A stretch of DNA of 64,000 nt from NCBI GenBank assembly GCA_963843945.1, contig CAWJMF010000002.1, forward strand, positions 372,001-436,000, given 5' to 3'. The DNA is from CAWJMF01 sp963843945. Its GTDB lineage: Bacteria > Vulcanimicrobiota > Vulcanimicrobiia > Vulcanimicrobiales > Vulcanimicrobiaceae. Under the pieces are notes generated by a model. That model was not told the DNA's origin. It saw nothing but the letters and a program-made list of their open reading frames with translations, and did not search any database. Below, in pieces: positions 13,605-20,916 of the stretch (the first letter of the stretch is position 1; every line of letters starts with the position of its first letter). The position numbers and the translations under genes were made by a program.

Positions 13605-13618
13605 CGAACACCTGTTCG
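13605..13618. promoter_or_regulatory. LexA-like SOS palindrome upstream of nrdJ
   Basis: CGAACACCTGTTCG: perfect 6-base arms around a 2-base centre, matching the CGAAC-N4-GTTCG core of Gram-positive/actinobacterial-type LexA boxes. It lies 45 bases before the nrdJ ATG and between the start and the NrdR boxes, a position suited to repression. Whether this organism's LexA uses this motif is unknown. Confidence 0.55.
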
Positions 13619-13643
13619 ATAGAACAGGCTCGCGAGACGCTAG

Positions 13644-13659
13644 GTACGGTATATTGTAC
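13644..13659 (-). promoter_or_regulatory. NrdR box, start-proximal copy (weaker)
   Basis: On the minus strand GTACAATATACCGTAC, matching the central part of the NrdR consensus (acaCwAtATaTwGtgt) at about 10 of 16 positions. It is separated from the stronger upstream box by exactly 16 bases, so the two centres are 32 bp apart, the three-helical-turn spacing typical of NrdR operator pairs. Confidence 0.6.
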
Positions 13660-13675
13660 ATCTCGCGACCGAGAG

Positions 13676-13691
13676 ACACAAGATATAGTTG
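13676..13691 (-). promoter_or_regulatory. NrdR box, start-distal copy (strong)
   Basis: On the minus strand CAACTATATCTTGTGT, agreeing with acaCwAtATaTwGtgt at 13 of 16 positions including the core. NrdR is the zinc/ATP-cone repressor of ribonucleotide reductase genes. This site is about 117 bases before the nrdJ start and close to the divergent HAD phosphatase gene. Confidence 0.7.
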
Positions 13692-13843
13692 TCCTGGAGT
13701 CGTAATCCTTGGGGGTGGGCTGTGGACGGCAGGTGCGAAAAGCGATTTTCTTGTGGAGCGGCGGTGCACAGCGCTTCGCAGCAGAGGCGCCCCCTGGGGA
13801 GAAGTCCGAGGATAGCGGGGAATGGACGCGCAACGCAGGCCGG

Positions 13844-14341
13844 GTGCTCCGACCGGACCGCTTCGCAGACCGTCTCTCGAGCGTCTCGCTCGACGATCTG
13901 GCGGCCGACGGGATCGTCGGCATCATCGTCGACCTCGACAATACTTTGGTGGGCTACGGGCGCGTCGAGCTCGAGCCGGCCGACGCGGCCTGGATCGCCG
14001 GCGCCCGGGCGCGCGACTTCCGGATCTGCCTCGTCTCAAACAACTTCACGGGACGCGTGATGCAGATTGCCGCCGAACTCGGCGTGCCGGCGATCCCGCG
14101 GGCGCTCAAACCCCTGCCGCGCGGTTTTCTCCGTGCGCTCGAGCTCTTAGGGACCCCCAAGCATCGCACCGTCGTCGTCGGCGATCAACTTTTCACTGAC
14201 GTCTTGGGCGCCCGCCTCGCAGGCATGCGATCCATCCTTACCCTGCCGCTCGTCGGCAAGGATTGGCTCGGCACGCGTGTCCTGCGGCTCCTCGAACGGC
14301 TGGTACTCGGGAAGCGTCCATCCTCCGGAGTGCTGCCCTGA
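13844..14341 (+). CDS. YqeG family HAD-IIIA phosphatase
   Basis: About 165 residues from GTG 13844, chosen because YqeG proteins begin just before the LRPDRFADRLSSVSLDDLAADGI segment; the frame is open back to 13709 but that part is unlike coding sequence. HAD motif I is DLDNTLV, motif II the S in LVSNN, and motif III/IV GDQLFTDVLGA. YqeG enzymes act on phosphorylated metabolites (phosphatidylglycerophosphate in some organisms). The stop shares a base with the next gene's ATG (TGATG), so the two HAD genes are coupled. They are followed by aroE, as in several Gram-positive yqeG-aroE neighbourhoods. Confidence 0.83.
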   Translation: MLRPDRFADRLSSVSLDDLAADGIVGIIVDLDNTLVGYGRVELEPADAAWIAGARARDFRICLVSNNFTGRVMQIAAELGVPAIPRALKPLPRGFLRALELLGTPKHRTVVVGDQLFTDVLGARLAGMRSILTLPLVGKDWLGTRVLRLLERLVLGKRPSSGVLP

Positions 14342-14997
14342 TGACGCCCATCTACGTCTTCGATCTCTATGGGACGCTAGTCGATTACAACGCGCTGCGC
14401 CCGCAGATGTACCTCTCGACCCCGAACGCATCATCGGTCGTGGACCTCTGGCGTCTCAAGCAGTTGCAGTATTCGTTCATGTCCACGATGATGGGCCGCT
14501 ATGTGGATTTCGACGAGTTGACCGCGGACGCGCTCGACTATGCCGCCGCGCAATTCGGCGTGCACCTCGACGCCGCGACGCGGGCCGGCCTCATCGACGC
14601 GTGGTCGCAATTACCGCCCTTTCCGGACGTACCGCCGGCGCTCGAAAAGCTGCGCGCGCGGGGCGCCAAGCTGGCGATCCTGTCGAACGGCACGCCGCAA
14701 GCGCTGGCGCGAACGGTCGAAGCTGCCCGGCTGGGCGAATACTTCGACGCCGTCCTGTCGGTCGACGCGGTGAAGGCCTACAAACCCCGACCGGAAGTCT
14801 ATCACCTCGCGGTGGAACGCTTCGGGGTGACGCGGGCCGAGATCGGGTTCGTCTCCTCGAACGGTTGGGACGCGGCCGGCGCGGCGGAATTCGGCTTCGA
14901 CGTTACCTGGTGCAATCGTAACCGTCTGCCGGCCGAAACCTTTGGTGCCCGGCCGGCGCGCACGATCGCGACGTTCGCGGAGCTGCTCGAAGGCTGA
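14341..14997 (+). CDS. Haloacid dehalogenase type II (HAD superfamily hydrolase)
   Basis: 218 residues from ATG 14341. Motif I is FDLYGTLVDY (nucleophile Asp8), motif II ILSNGTPQAL, Lys in VKAYKPRPEVY, motif IV VSSNGWDAAGA. The FDLYGTL, SNGTP and SSNGWD motifs are those of L-2-haloacid dehalogenases, which hydrolyse 2-haloalkanoates with inversion. Similar proteins often act on other small substrates, so the true substrate is uncertain. Coupled to the yqeG gene upstream; aroE follows after 7 bases. Confidence 0.85.
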   Translation: MTPIYVFDLYGTLVDYNALRPQMYLSTPNASSVVDLWRLKQLQYSFMSTMMGRYVDFDELTADALDYAAAQFGVHLDAATRAGLIDAWSQLPPFPDVPPALEKLRARGAKLAILSNGTPQALARTVEAARLGEYFDAVLSVDAVKAYKPRPEVYHLAVERFGVTRAEIGFVSSNGWDAAGAAEFGFDVTWCNRNRLPAETFGARPARTIATFAELLEG

Positions 14998-15004
14998 GCG
15001 CGCG

Positions 15005-15742
15005 ATGAAGCTCGCCCTCATCGGCGATCCCGTCGCACACAGCCTCAGTCCCGCGCTGCACCGCGGCTTCATGGAAGCGGCCGGCGTTGCCGGAACCTAC
15101 GAAGCGCTTGAAGTTCCGGCGGGACAAGGGACGCGCGCGATCGCCGAACTGCGCGCGCAAGGTTATCGCGGCCTCAACGTTACCACGCCCTTAAAAGAAG
15201 AAGCCTTCCGGGCATGCGATCGCCGCGACGAGCTCGCTTTGGCCAGCGGCTCCGTCAACACGCTGGTCTTCGACGCCGCCGGAATCGCCGGATACAACAC
15301 GGACGGTATCGGAGCGCTCGCGGCGATCGCCGGTGCGCTCGAGCGTCCCGACGTTCTCGGCGTTCGCATCCTGGTGCTCGGGGCCGGCCCGACCGCGCGC
15401 GCTTCGGTCGCCGCGTTGATCGAAGGCGGCGCCTCGCTGCGCGTCTGGAATCGCAGCGAGGTACGCGCGCAGCTGATCGTGGCCACGAGTGCGGCCCGCT
15501 TGTGGCGTCCCGGCGAGGCGCTCGACGTCGTGTTCTCGACGCTCGCCCCGCTGGCGGATCTGCCGGACCACGTGCAGTCGGCTTGTCGCGACGTGGAGCT
15601 GCTCGTCGACGCGAACTACGGCCCGCGCGCAACCCTCGGCGCCGCCCTCGGTCGCGAGGCGGTCGACGGCTTCAGCATGCTCCGCGCCGGCGCGCGCGCT
15701 TCGTTCGAACGCTTTAGGGGTGAAGCTTCCGCGCTTCGCTAG
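15005..15742 (+). CDS. aroE: Shikimate dehydrogenase
   Basis: 245 residues from ATG 15005. N-terminal substrate domain: IGDPVAHSLSPALH (Ser pair for shikimate), NVTTPLKEEA (catalytic Lys), and NTLVF and YNTDGIG motifs. C-terminal NADP domain: VLGAGPTARASVAAL (a variant of the GAGGAA fingerprint) and a NRS motif (VWNRSEV). It reduces 3-dehydroshikimate to shikimate in aromatic amino-acid synthesis. aroC, aroK and aroB lie 23 kb downstream. It is short compared with E. coli AroE (272), missing part of the C-terminal helices. Confidence 0.9.
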   Translation: MKLALIGDPVAHSLSPALHRGFMEAAGVAGTYEALEVPAGQGTRAIAELRAQGYRGLNVTTPLKEEAFRACDRRDELALASGSVNTLVFDAAGIAGYNTDGIGALAAIAGALERPDVLGVRILVLGAGPTARASVAALIEGGASLRVWNRSEVRAQLIVATSAARLWRPGEALDVVFSTLAPLADLPDHVQSACRDVELLVDANYGPRATLGAALGREAVDGFSMLRAGARASFERFRGEASALR

Positions 15743-16167
15743 TGGATCGTGTAGCGGTCGAACGGCTCGCCCCGCCACGACTGCACGCTGCAGCGTTGAC
15801 TCAACTCGCGCGTACCGGTAGCGGCGGTCGCTTCGCTCAACCGGTACGTCGCGTGCACGTCGTCGCCTGACTCGAGCAGCGTCGCCGAGGGACACGGGTC
15901 GTAGTGGGCGGCGACGACCAAGAGCTGCACGTTGCCGTAGGTTTGACCGAGCAGGATGAAGTTGCCGTTGCGATCGGTTTTCGTGCGAACCTCGACGGAT
16001 GCGGGGGAGCGTAACACGACGAGCGCACCCGCGATCGGCTGGTTTTGCTGCGTGAGCACCCGGCCGCTGATGCGCGTGAGCTCGTCGGCGCTCGTTGCAC
16101 GCGGCGCGGGCAAGATGGCGAAGCACGCGAGTGCTGCGAGGGCGGAGATTCGAAGCAAGCGATCCAT
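15739..16167 (-). CDS. Exported carboxypeptidase-regulatory-like (Ig-like) domain protein
   Basis: 142 residues: signal peptide at 1-26 (LLRISALAALACFAILPAP, cleavage near TSA/DE), then a single beta-sandwich of the carboxypeptidase regulatory type (ISGRVLTQQNQPIAGALVVL ... TKTDRNGNFILLG). No enzyme domain is attached. Such stand-alone domains usually serve in surface or periplasmic binding. Convergent with aroE, overlapping by 4 bases. Confidence 0.7.
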   Translation of the reverse strand: MDRLLRISALAALACFAILPAPRATSADELTRISGRVLTQQNQPIAGALVVLRSPASVEVRTKTDRNGNFILLGQTYGNVQLLVVAAHYDPCPSATLLESGDDVHATYRLSEATAATGTRELSQRCSVQSWRGEPFDRYTIH

Positions 16168-16238
16168 ACGAAAACCTCAGGGAGAAAGTTCTCGACCGCG
16201 CCGAGAGCTTCATGCGCCATTGGCGGCCCAGCGCACCC

Positions 16239-16817
16239 TCAGCGTCGCAGCGTTAGGGAAAGCCACGCAGACAGACAAGCGACCTTGTATTCCTTCCGCC
16301 ACGGTCCGGCGACCGTCTTGCCCAGTGCCTTCAGGCACTCGTCGAGCGCTGCGGGCGACCGATCGAGCGACTTTGCCGCGATCGCAGGGAGCGATTTTTC
16401 GTCCAACTCGGCGACTTCGAGGCGGCACTCCTCGAGCGCGAAGCGCAACGCTTCGCGCACGGCGAGTCCTTCCGCGACGGGCACGTGTTCGGGCCAGGCA
16501 GCGCTGTAGGCGAGCAAGTCGGTGACCCAGCCCGCGCGGTTGACGAGCAAGGCCGCGACCACCGGCTTGCAGCGCGCTTCGTCGAGCGTCCGCAGGACGG
16601 CGTGCAAACCCAGCGCTGCCGCTTGCTCTTGGCGTCTGCGCCCCTCGGCGACGGCAGCCGCCGCTTCGGCCGATATCTTTCCGCCCCGGTCGCGCTCGAG
16701 CTCCGCGGCGACGTGGTAGGGTTCGGACGCGAGCCGATCGCCTTCGCTGCTCGTGGCGAGGAAGGTCGAGCAGACGACACGAGGCTCGCCGCGCCGGACG
16801 GCAACGCCGACCAGCAC
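16239..16817 (-). CDS. Hypothetical protein next to tRNA-Ser
   Basis: About 192 residues from GTG 16817, which has AGAGG seven bases upstream; TTG 16862 is possible but lies only 7 bases from the tRNA. The protein is soluble and rich in Ala, Leu and Glu. Beta-strand-like VLVGVAVRRGEPRVVCSTFL comes first, then helices (VAEGRRRQEQAAALGLHAVL, ALRFALEECRLEVAELDEKS). I do not recognise the family. The tRNA promoter may read into it. Confidence 0.6.
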   Translation of the reverse strand: MLVGVAVRRGEPRVVCSTFLATSSEGDRLASEPYHVAAELERDRGGKISAEAAAAVAEGRRRQEQAAALGLHAVLRTLDEARCKPVVAALLVNRAGWVTDLLAYSAAWPEHVPVAEGLAVREALRFALEECRLEVAELDEKSLPAIAAKSLDRSPAALDECLKALGKTVAGPWRKEYKVACLSAWLSLTLRR

Positions 16818-16868
16818 CGACCCGCCTCTGACCGCGCGCAACCCGAGACCGACCGGCGTCAAGCGCGA

Positions 16869-16959
16869 TGGCGGAGAGGGGGAGATTCGAACTCCCGAGA
16901 CCTTTAAGGGGTCTGCTCGCTTTCCAAGCGAGTGCATTCGACCACTCTGCCACCTCTCC
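16869..16959 (-). tRNA. tRNA-Ser (anticodon GGA)
   Basis: On the minus strand the cloverleaf starts GGAGAGGTGGCAGAGTGG and ends GTTCGAATCTCCCCCTCTCC-G-CCA. The anticodon stem CTCGC/GCGAG encloses loop TTGGAAA, giving GGA. A long variable arm (AGACCCCTTAAAGGTCT) confirms class II tRNA-Ser. The 3' CCA is encoded. Confidence 0.96.
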
Positions 16960-16992
16960 ACGGGCCGGCGGGCGGAGTTCAAGGGCGAGCGG

Positions 16993-17238
16993 TTACAGAC
17001 CCGCCGCGTTGAGATCGGCGATAAAGGTCTCGACCCGGGGATCGAGCCACCAGCTTTCGAGCTGAGCCCGCAAGGCCGGAAAGCCGCGCAGCTTTTCGAC
17101 GTGCCGGCTGATGCGCGCGGCGTCCGGCGGCGTCGCCTGCAGTTCGCCATGGAGCGCGTCGATTGCCGCGTGGGCATCGGGCTCGTCGCCGGCTGCGGCC
17201 CTGAGGTCGTCGTGCGGGAAGTTCGGGAGATCGCTCAT
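16993..17238 (-). CDS. Small hypothetical protein
   Basis: 81 residues from ATG 17238. The frame extends upstream into the aldolase gene, but AAGGG precedes this ATG and it lies 4 bases after the aldolase stop. The sequence is acidic and helical (IDALHGELQATPPDAARISRHVEKLRGF) and ends with a compact W-containing part (LESWWLDPRVETFIADLNAAGL). I know no function. Its tight spacing suggests co-translation with the class II aldolase gene. Confidence 0.6.
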   Translation of the reverse strand: MSDLPNFPHDDLRAAAGDEPDAHAAIDALHGELQATPPDAARISRHVEKLRGFPALRAQLESWWLDPRVETFIADLNAAGL

Positions 17239-17242
17239 CCCT

Positions 17243-17827
17243 TCAGCGCTTCGCCGTGCCGAGCAGCAATGCTGCAAGCTCGATGTGCGCCGTCTGCTCG
17301 GCCAGGTCGGTCCGCAAGTACGCCGTCTCGAGATCCGCGGCGACGCTCGAAAGCCCGTGCCGTTCCATTACGATCGTGTCGGCTTGCGCCGCGAAGGCGG
17401 CCGAACACAGCTCGGCGAGTTCTTGCGAACCGGGTTTGGCGAAGGGGGTGAAGGCGATGGGACCGAGCGATTCGCTTGCGCCGACCGTGTCGAGCGGAAA
17501 GAGCGTGCCGCGCTTCGACCAGGCGACGCAACAGGTCGGGTGGGTGTGGACCACGCAGCGCACGTCGGGGCGCACGCGGTAGGCTGCCAGATGCAGCGGC
17601 AGCTCGCTCGTCGCGCGCTGCTCGGGATCGAGCGGCGCGCCCTCCGGCGAGACGCGCACGAGCGCGTCCGGCTCGAGCGCCCGCAGCGAGCGCGTCGTCG
17701 GCGTCACCACGATCGTTCCGTCGTCGAGGCGCACGCTCAAGTTGCCGCTCGAACCGAACACGAGCCGCCGTTCCCAAAGCAGCGACGCATACGCGACGAT
17801 CGCCGCGCGAGCTTGTCCTTCAGTCAC
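17243..17827 (-). CDS. Class II aldolase/adducin family protein
   Basis: 194 residues from GTG 17827 with AGGTGA upstream. Family features: SSGNLSVRLDDGTIVVTP, the metal-binding HTHP motif (CVVHTHPTCCVAW), and a third metal histidine in MERHGLSSVA. Class II aldolases cleave sugar phosphates such as fuculose- or ribulose-phosphate using zinc; others are decarboxylases or epimerases, so the substrate is open. It sits 11 bases after the ALDH-like gene and ahead of a small unknown gene, one operon. The ALDH-like neighbour lacks catalytic residues, so an aldehyde product cannot be inferred from it. Confidence 0.85.
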   Translation of the reverse strand: MTEGQARAAIVAYASLLWERRLVFGSSGNLSVRLDDGTIVVTPTTRSLRALEPDALVRVSPEGAPLDPEQRATSELPLHLAAYRVRPDVRCVVHTHPTCCVAWSKRGTLFPLDTVGASESLGPIAFTPFAKPGSQELAELCSAAFAAQADTIVMERHGLSSVAADLETAYLRTDLAEQTAHIELAALLLGTAKR

Positions 17828-17838
17828 CCGGCGTCACC

Positions 17839-18726
17839 TCAGATCGCCGCTGGGTGCCAGATCGTCTTCGTCTCGGTAAAGGCGGCGATGTGTCCGAGAT
17901 CTTGCGCTTCGGCCGCAAACCATTCGGCCGGCGAGGGAGCCGGGATCATGCGGCAGCGCTTGAGGTTGTCGGCGCCGAGCCGTTCCAGTTCGGCGGCGAA
18001 CGGACCGTCGAGTGAAAACGCCTCGAGCGCGTTGACGTCCATGTGACGTGCCAAATGCGGCGCAACTTCGATGCGCCGTCCGGTAAGCACGTTGGCCGCG
18101 CCGGCCGGAATGTCGCAGGTCGCCAAGCATTCCGCGAAAAGGATCGCCGTGCGCGGATCGAGTTCCGATCCGAGCACGACGATCGTGTTGCCCGACACGA
18201 GCGGCGGGACGGCGGCCGAGACGAGCCCCAGCAGGGCCGGCTCGTCGGGTGCGAGGACCCCGACGACGCCCATCGGTTCCGGGGTGGAATAATTGTAGTA
18301 CGGGCCGGCGACGGGATTGCGCGACGAGAGCAGCGCGGCGTACTTGTCGCACCAGCCCGCGTACCAGAGCACGCGGTCGATGGCGGTCGTCGTTTCGCGA
18401 ATCGCCTCGGGTTCGTCGAGCTTCATCCCGATGCGCAGCCGCTCGACGAACTGCGCGCGGCGCGAGTCCATCATTTCGGCGAGGCGATAGAGAACGAGGC
18501 CGCGATTCATCGGCGTCGCGCCGGCCCAGCGCGGAAAGGCGATGCGTGCGGCGACGACCGCGTCGCGCAGGTCTTTGCGCGACGCGCGCGCGATATTGGC
18601 CGAGTCGTCCGTGCCCGCGCCCGCGATGTCGCTGCGGCCCGACTCCGAACGGACGAACTCGCCGTTGATGTACAGCTTGTACGTCTTGCGAACGTCGAGG
18701 CGAAGCGGCTCGCCTTTCTTCGGCAC
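17839..18726 (-). CDS. Aldehyde-dehydrogenase-like protein lacking the catalytic half
   Basis: 295 residues from GTG 18726. The N-terminus aligns with the ALDH fold (YKLYINGEFVRSESGR, RNPVAGPYYNYSTPEPMGVVGVLAPDEPALLGLV, LVSGNTIVVLGSE). After the coenzyme-binding part, the usual LELGGKS glutamate and Q-x-C catalytic cysteine are missing, and the protein ends about 180 residues short of a full ALDH. No downstream frame restores them. Either a degenerate paralogue or a non-catalytic ALDH-fold subunit. Similar short ALDHs occur beside deoC and a full ALDH in other bacteria; here those two genes are at 36.3-38.7 kb. Divergent from the hyuA cassette with 86 bases between. Confidence 0.75.
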   Translation of the reverse strand: MPKKGEPLRLDVRKTYKLYINGEFVRSESGRSDIAGAGTDDSANIARASRKDLRDAVVAARIAFPRWAGATPMNRGLVLYRLAEMMDSRRAQFVERLRIGMKLDEPEAIRETTTAIDRVLWYAGWCDKYAALLSSRNPVAGPYYNYSTPEPMGVVGVLAPDEPALLGLVSAAVPPLVSGNTIVVLGSELDPRTAILFAECLATCDIPAGAANVLTGRRIEVAPHLARHMDVNALEAFSLDGPFAAELERLGADNLKRCRMIPAPSPAEWFAAEAQDLGHIAAFTETKTIWHPAAI

Positions 18727-18812
18727 GCTGACTGCGTACGTCGGGCCGCGAGTCCGGCCCTTTTGCCCGCCCCTCGAGCGGCGCTCGCCCGCGGGCAGCG
18801 AAGACTCGCCCG

Positions 18813-20916
18813 ATGCAAGTTGGGCGCGTTCGCGTCGGGATCGACGTCGGCGGAACGTTTACGGACCTGGTTGCGCTCGACGAAGCCTCGGGCGCGCTCA
18901 TCCGGCACAAAGTTCCCTCGACGCCGCGCGAGCCCGAGGCCGCCGTCCTCGCCGCGCTGCGGCTCCTGCTGCAAGCCGTGCCGCCCGAACGCGTGGCCTT
19001 TCTCTCGCACTCGAGCACGGTCGCGACGAACGCGCTGCTCGGCCAAATCAATCTCGAGCTGCCGCGCACGCTGCTGCTGACGACCGAAGGCTTTCGCGAC
19101 GTGCTCGAAATCGGTCGCCAGAACCGTAGCGAGGTCTACAACCTGTTCGTGACGCGGCCGAAGCCGCTGGTCGCGCGGCGCGACCGCATCGGCGTCCGCG
19201 AGCGGATGGACCCGTTCGGCAAGGTCGTTACCCCGCTCGATGCGGCTTCGCTCGCGGCCGCGCTCGAGGCGGTCGCGCAGAGCGAGGCGCGTGCGATCGC
19301 GGTTTCGTACTTACACGGCTACGCAAATCCGGCTCACGAGCGCGCCACCCGGGATGCGCTGCGCGAACGCTTTCCGGACGTTCCGGTGGTGCTTTCGAGC
19401 GACGTCGATCCGGAGTACCGCGAGTACGAACGCACCAGTACGACGGTGGTCAACGCGGTACTCGGTCCGCTGGTGCGCGGCTATCTCGAGCGGCTTGGCG
19501 GCCAAGGCGCGTGAGCTCGGCGTCGACGCGAAGTTCTACGTGATGCAGTCGAACGGCGGCATGGCCTCGCTGGCGGCCGCCGCCGCGCGCCCGGCGACGA
19601 TGATCGAGAGCGGACCGGCCTCGGGCGTGATCGGGGCCGCGCACCTGGGGCGCATCCTCGGACTGGAGAACGTGCTCTCGTTCGACATGGGCGGGACGAC
19701 GGCGAAAGCCGGGACGATCAGCGGCGGCCGCCCGCACATCGCCGCGGAGTTCGAGGCGGCGGGGCGCACGCACTCGGGCCGCGCGGTGAAAGGCTCGGGC
19801 TATCCCGTACGCTTCCCGTTCGTCGATTTGGCGGAGGTCAGCGCCGGCGGCGGGACGATCGCGGCCGTCGACGCGGGCGGCGCGCTGCACGTCGGTCCGC
19901 TCTCCGCCGGCGCCGATCCGGGCCCGGCCGCGTACGGCCGCGGTCTGCAGCCCACCGTGACCGATGCGAACCTCGTGCTCGGCCGGCTCAACCAGCACGC
20001 GCTGCTGGGCGGCGCGATGCCGATCGACGTCACGCGTTCGCGGGCGGCGCTCGCGGCGCTGCTGCCGCAGTTGCCCGAACTCGATCTCGACCGTCTCGCG
20101 GCCGGCATCGTGCATCTCGTCGACCTCGAGATGGCCAAGGTGCTGCGCATCGTCACGGTCGAGCGCGGTTACGATCCGCGCGATTTCACCTTGATGGCGT
20201 TCGGCGGGGGCGGTCCGCTGCACGCCTGCGCGGTGGCGAGCGAACTCGGCGTGCGGCGCATCGTCGTGCCGCCGGACCCCGGGCTTTTCTCGGCCCTCGG
20301 GCTGCTCGTGGCGGATCTGCGCACGAGCGGCGTGCGTTCGTTCGTCGCCGGCGCGGAGGGACTCGAGTCCGGCGCGATCGAGTCGGCCTTCGCCGGGCTG
20401 GAAGCGGATGCTGCAGCGGATCTCTCGCGGCAAGGCGTAGCGGCAAACGAAGTCAGCTTCGTGCGCGAGCTCGAGATGCGCTACGCGGGCCAAAGTTTCG
20501 AGCTGACGATCCCGGTCGAGACGCCCTTCGACGACACGGCGAAGCGTGCGTCGCTGGCTGCGTTTCATGCCGCGCACGCACGCACGTACGGCTACGCCTC
20601 ACCGGGCGAGCCGGTCGAGATCGTCGCGGCCCGAAGCACCGCGATCGGGAGCGTGGTCAAGCCGCCGCCGCCGCAGGCCGCCCCGGCGGGGGCCGACGGG
20701 CCCGAACGCGCGCTGCTCGAGCGTCGCAACGTGGCGCTTTCCGGCACGAAACGCGCGGAGGTTCCCGTCTACGCCCGCAGCGCGCTCCGCGCGGGCGACG
20801 CGCTGAACGGCCCGGCCCTCATCGAGCAATACGATTCGTGCACGTACCTCGCGCCGCACTTCGAAGCGCGCGTCGACGGCTTCGGCAACCTGCACGTGGA
20901 GAGATCCCATGATTGA
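18813..20916 (+). pseudogene. Hydantoinase/5-oxoprolinase A subunit (HyuA), split by a frameshift
   Basis: Two overlapping frames give one ~700-residue HyuA. Frame 1 (18813-19514) carries the actin-fold ATPase start (VGIDVGGTFTDLVALDE) to YLERLGG and then a premature TGA. Frame 2 continues from about 19500 with KARELGVDAKFYVMQSNGG, ESGPASGVIGA, FDMGGTTAKAG and on to the stop at 20916. Removing one G from ggcggcc near 19499 would give RLGAKARELG, as in intact homologues. HyuA with HyuB performs ATP-dependent opening of hydantoin, 5-oxoproline or similar lactam rings. The lesion may be a real mutation or a sequencing error; the intact downstream frame and overlapping hyuB favour an error or a very recent event. 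Confidence 0.85.

Noticed and set aside
13703..13843. Possible small structured RNA before the YqeG gene
   Set aside because: Checked for RNase P, SRP and 6S hallmarks and found none; it is treated as leader/promoter sequence.
17834..19069. 411-residue minus-strand frame
   Set aside because: Alternate frame over the ALDH-like gene and the start of hyuA; no domain features.
19450..20577. 375-residue minus-strand frame opposite hyuA
   Set aside because: Antisense shadow; considered as a cause of the frameshift pattern but it lacks a ribosome-binding site and protein features.
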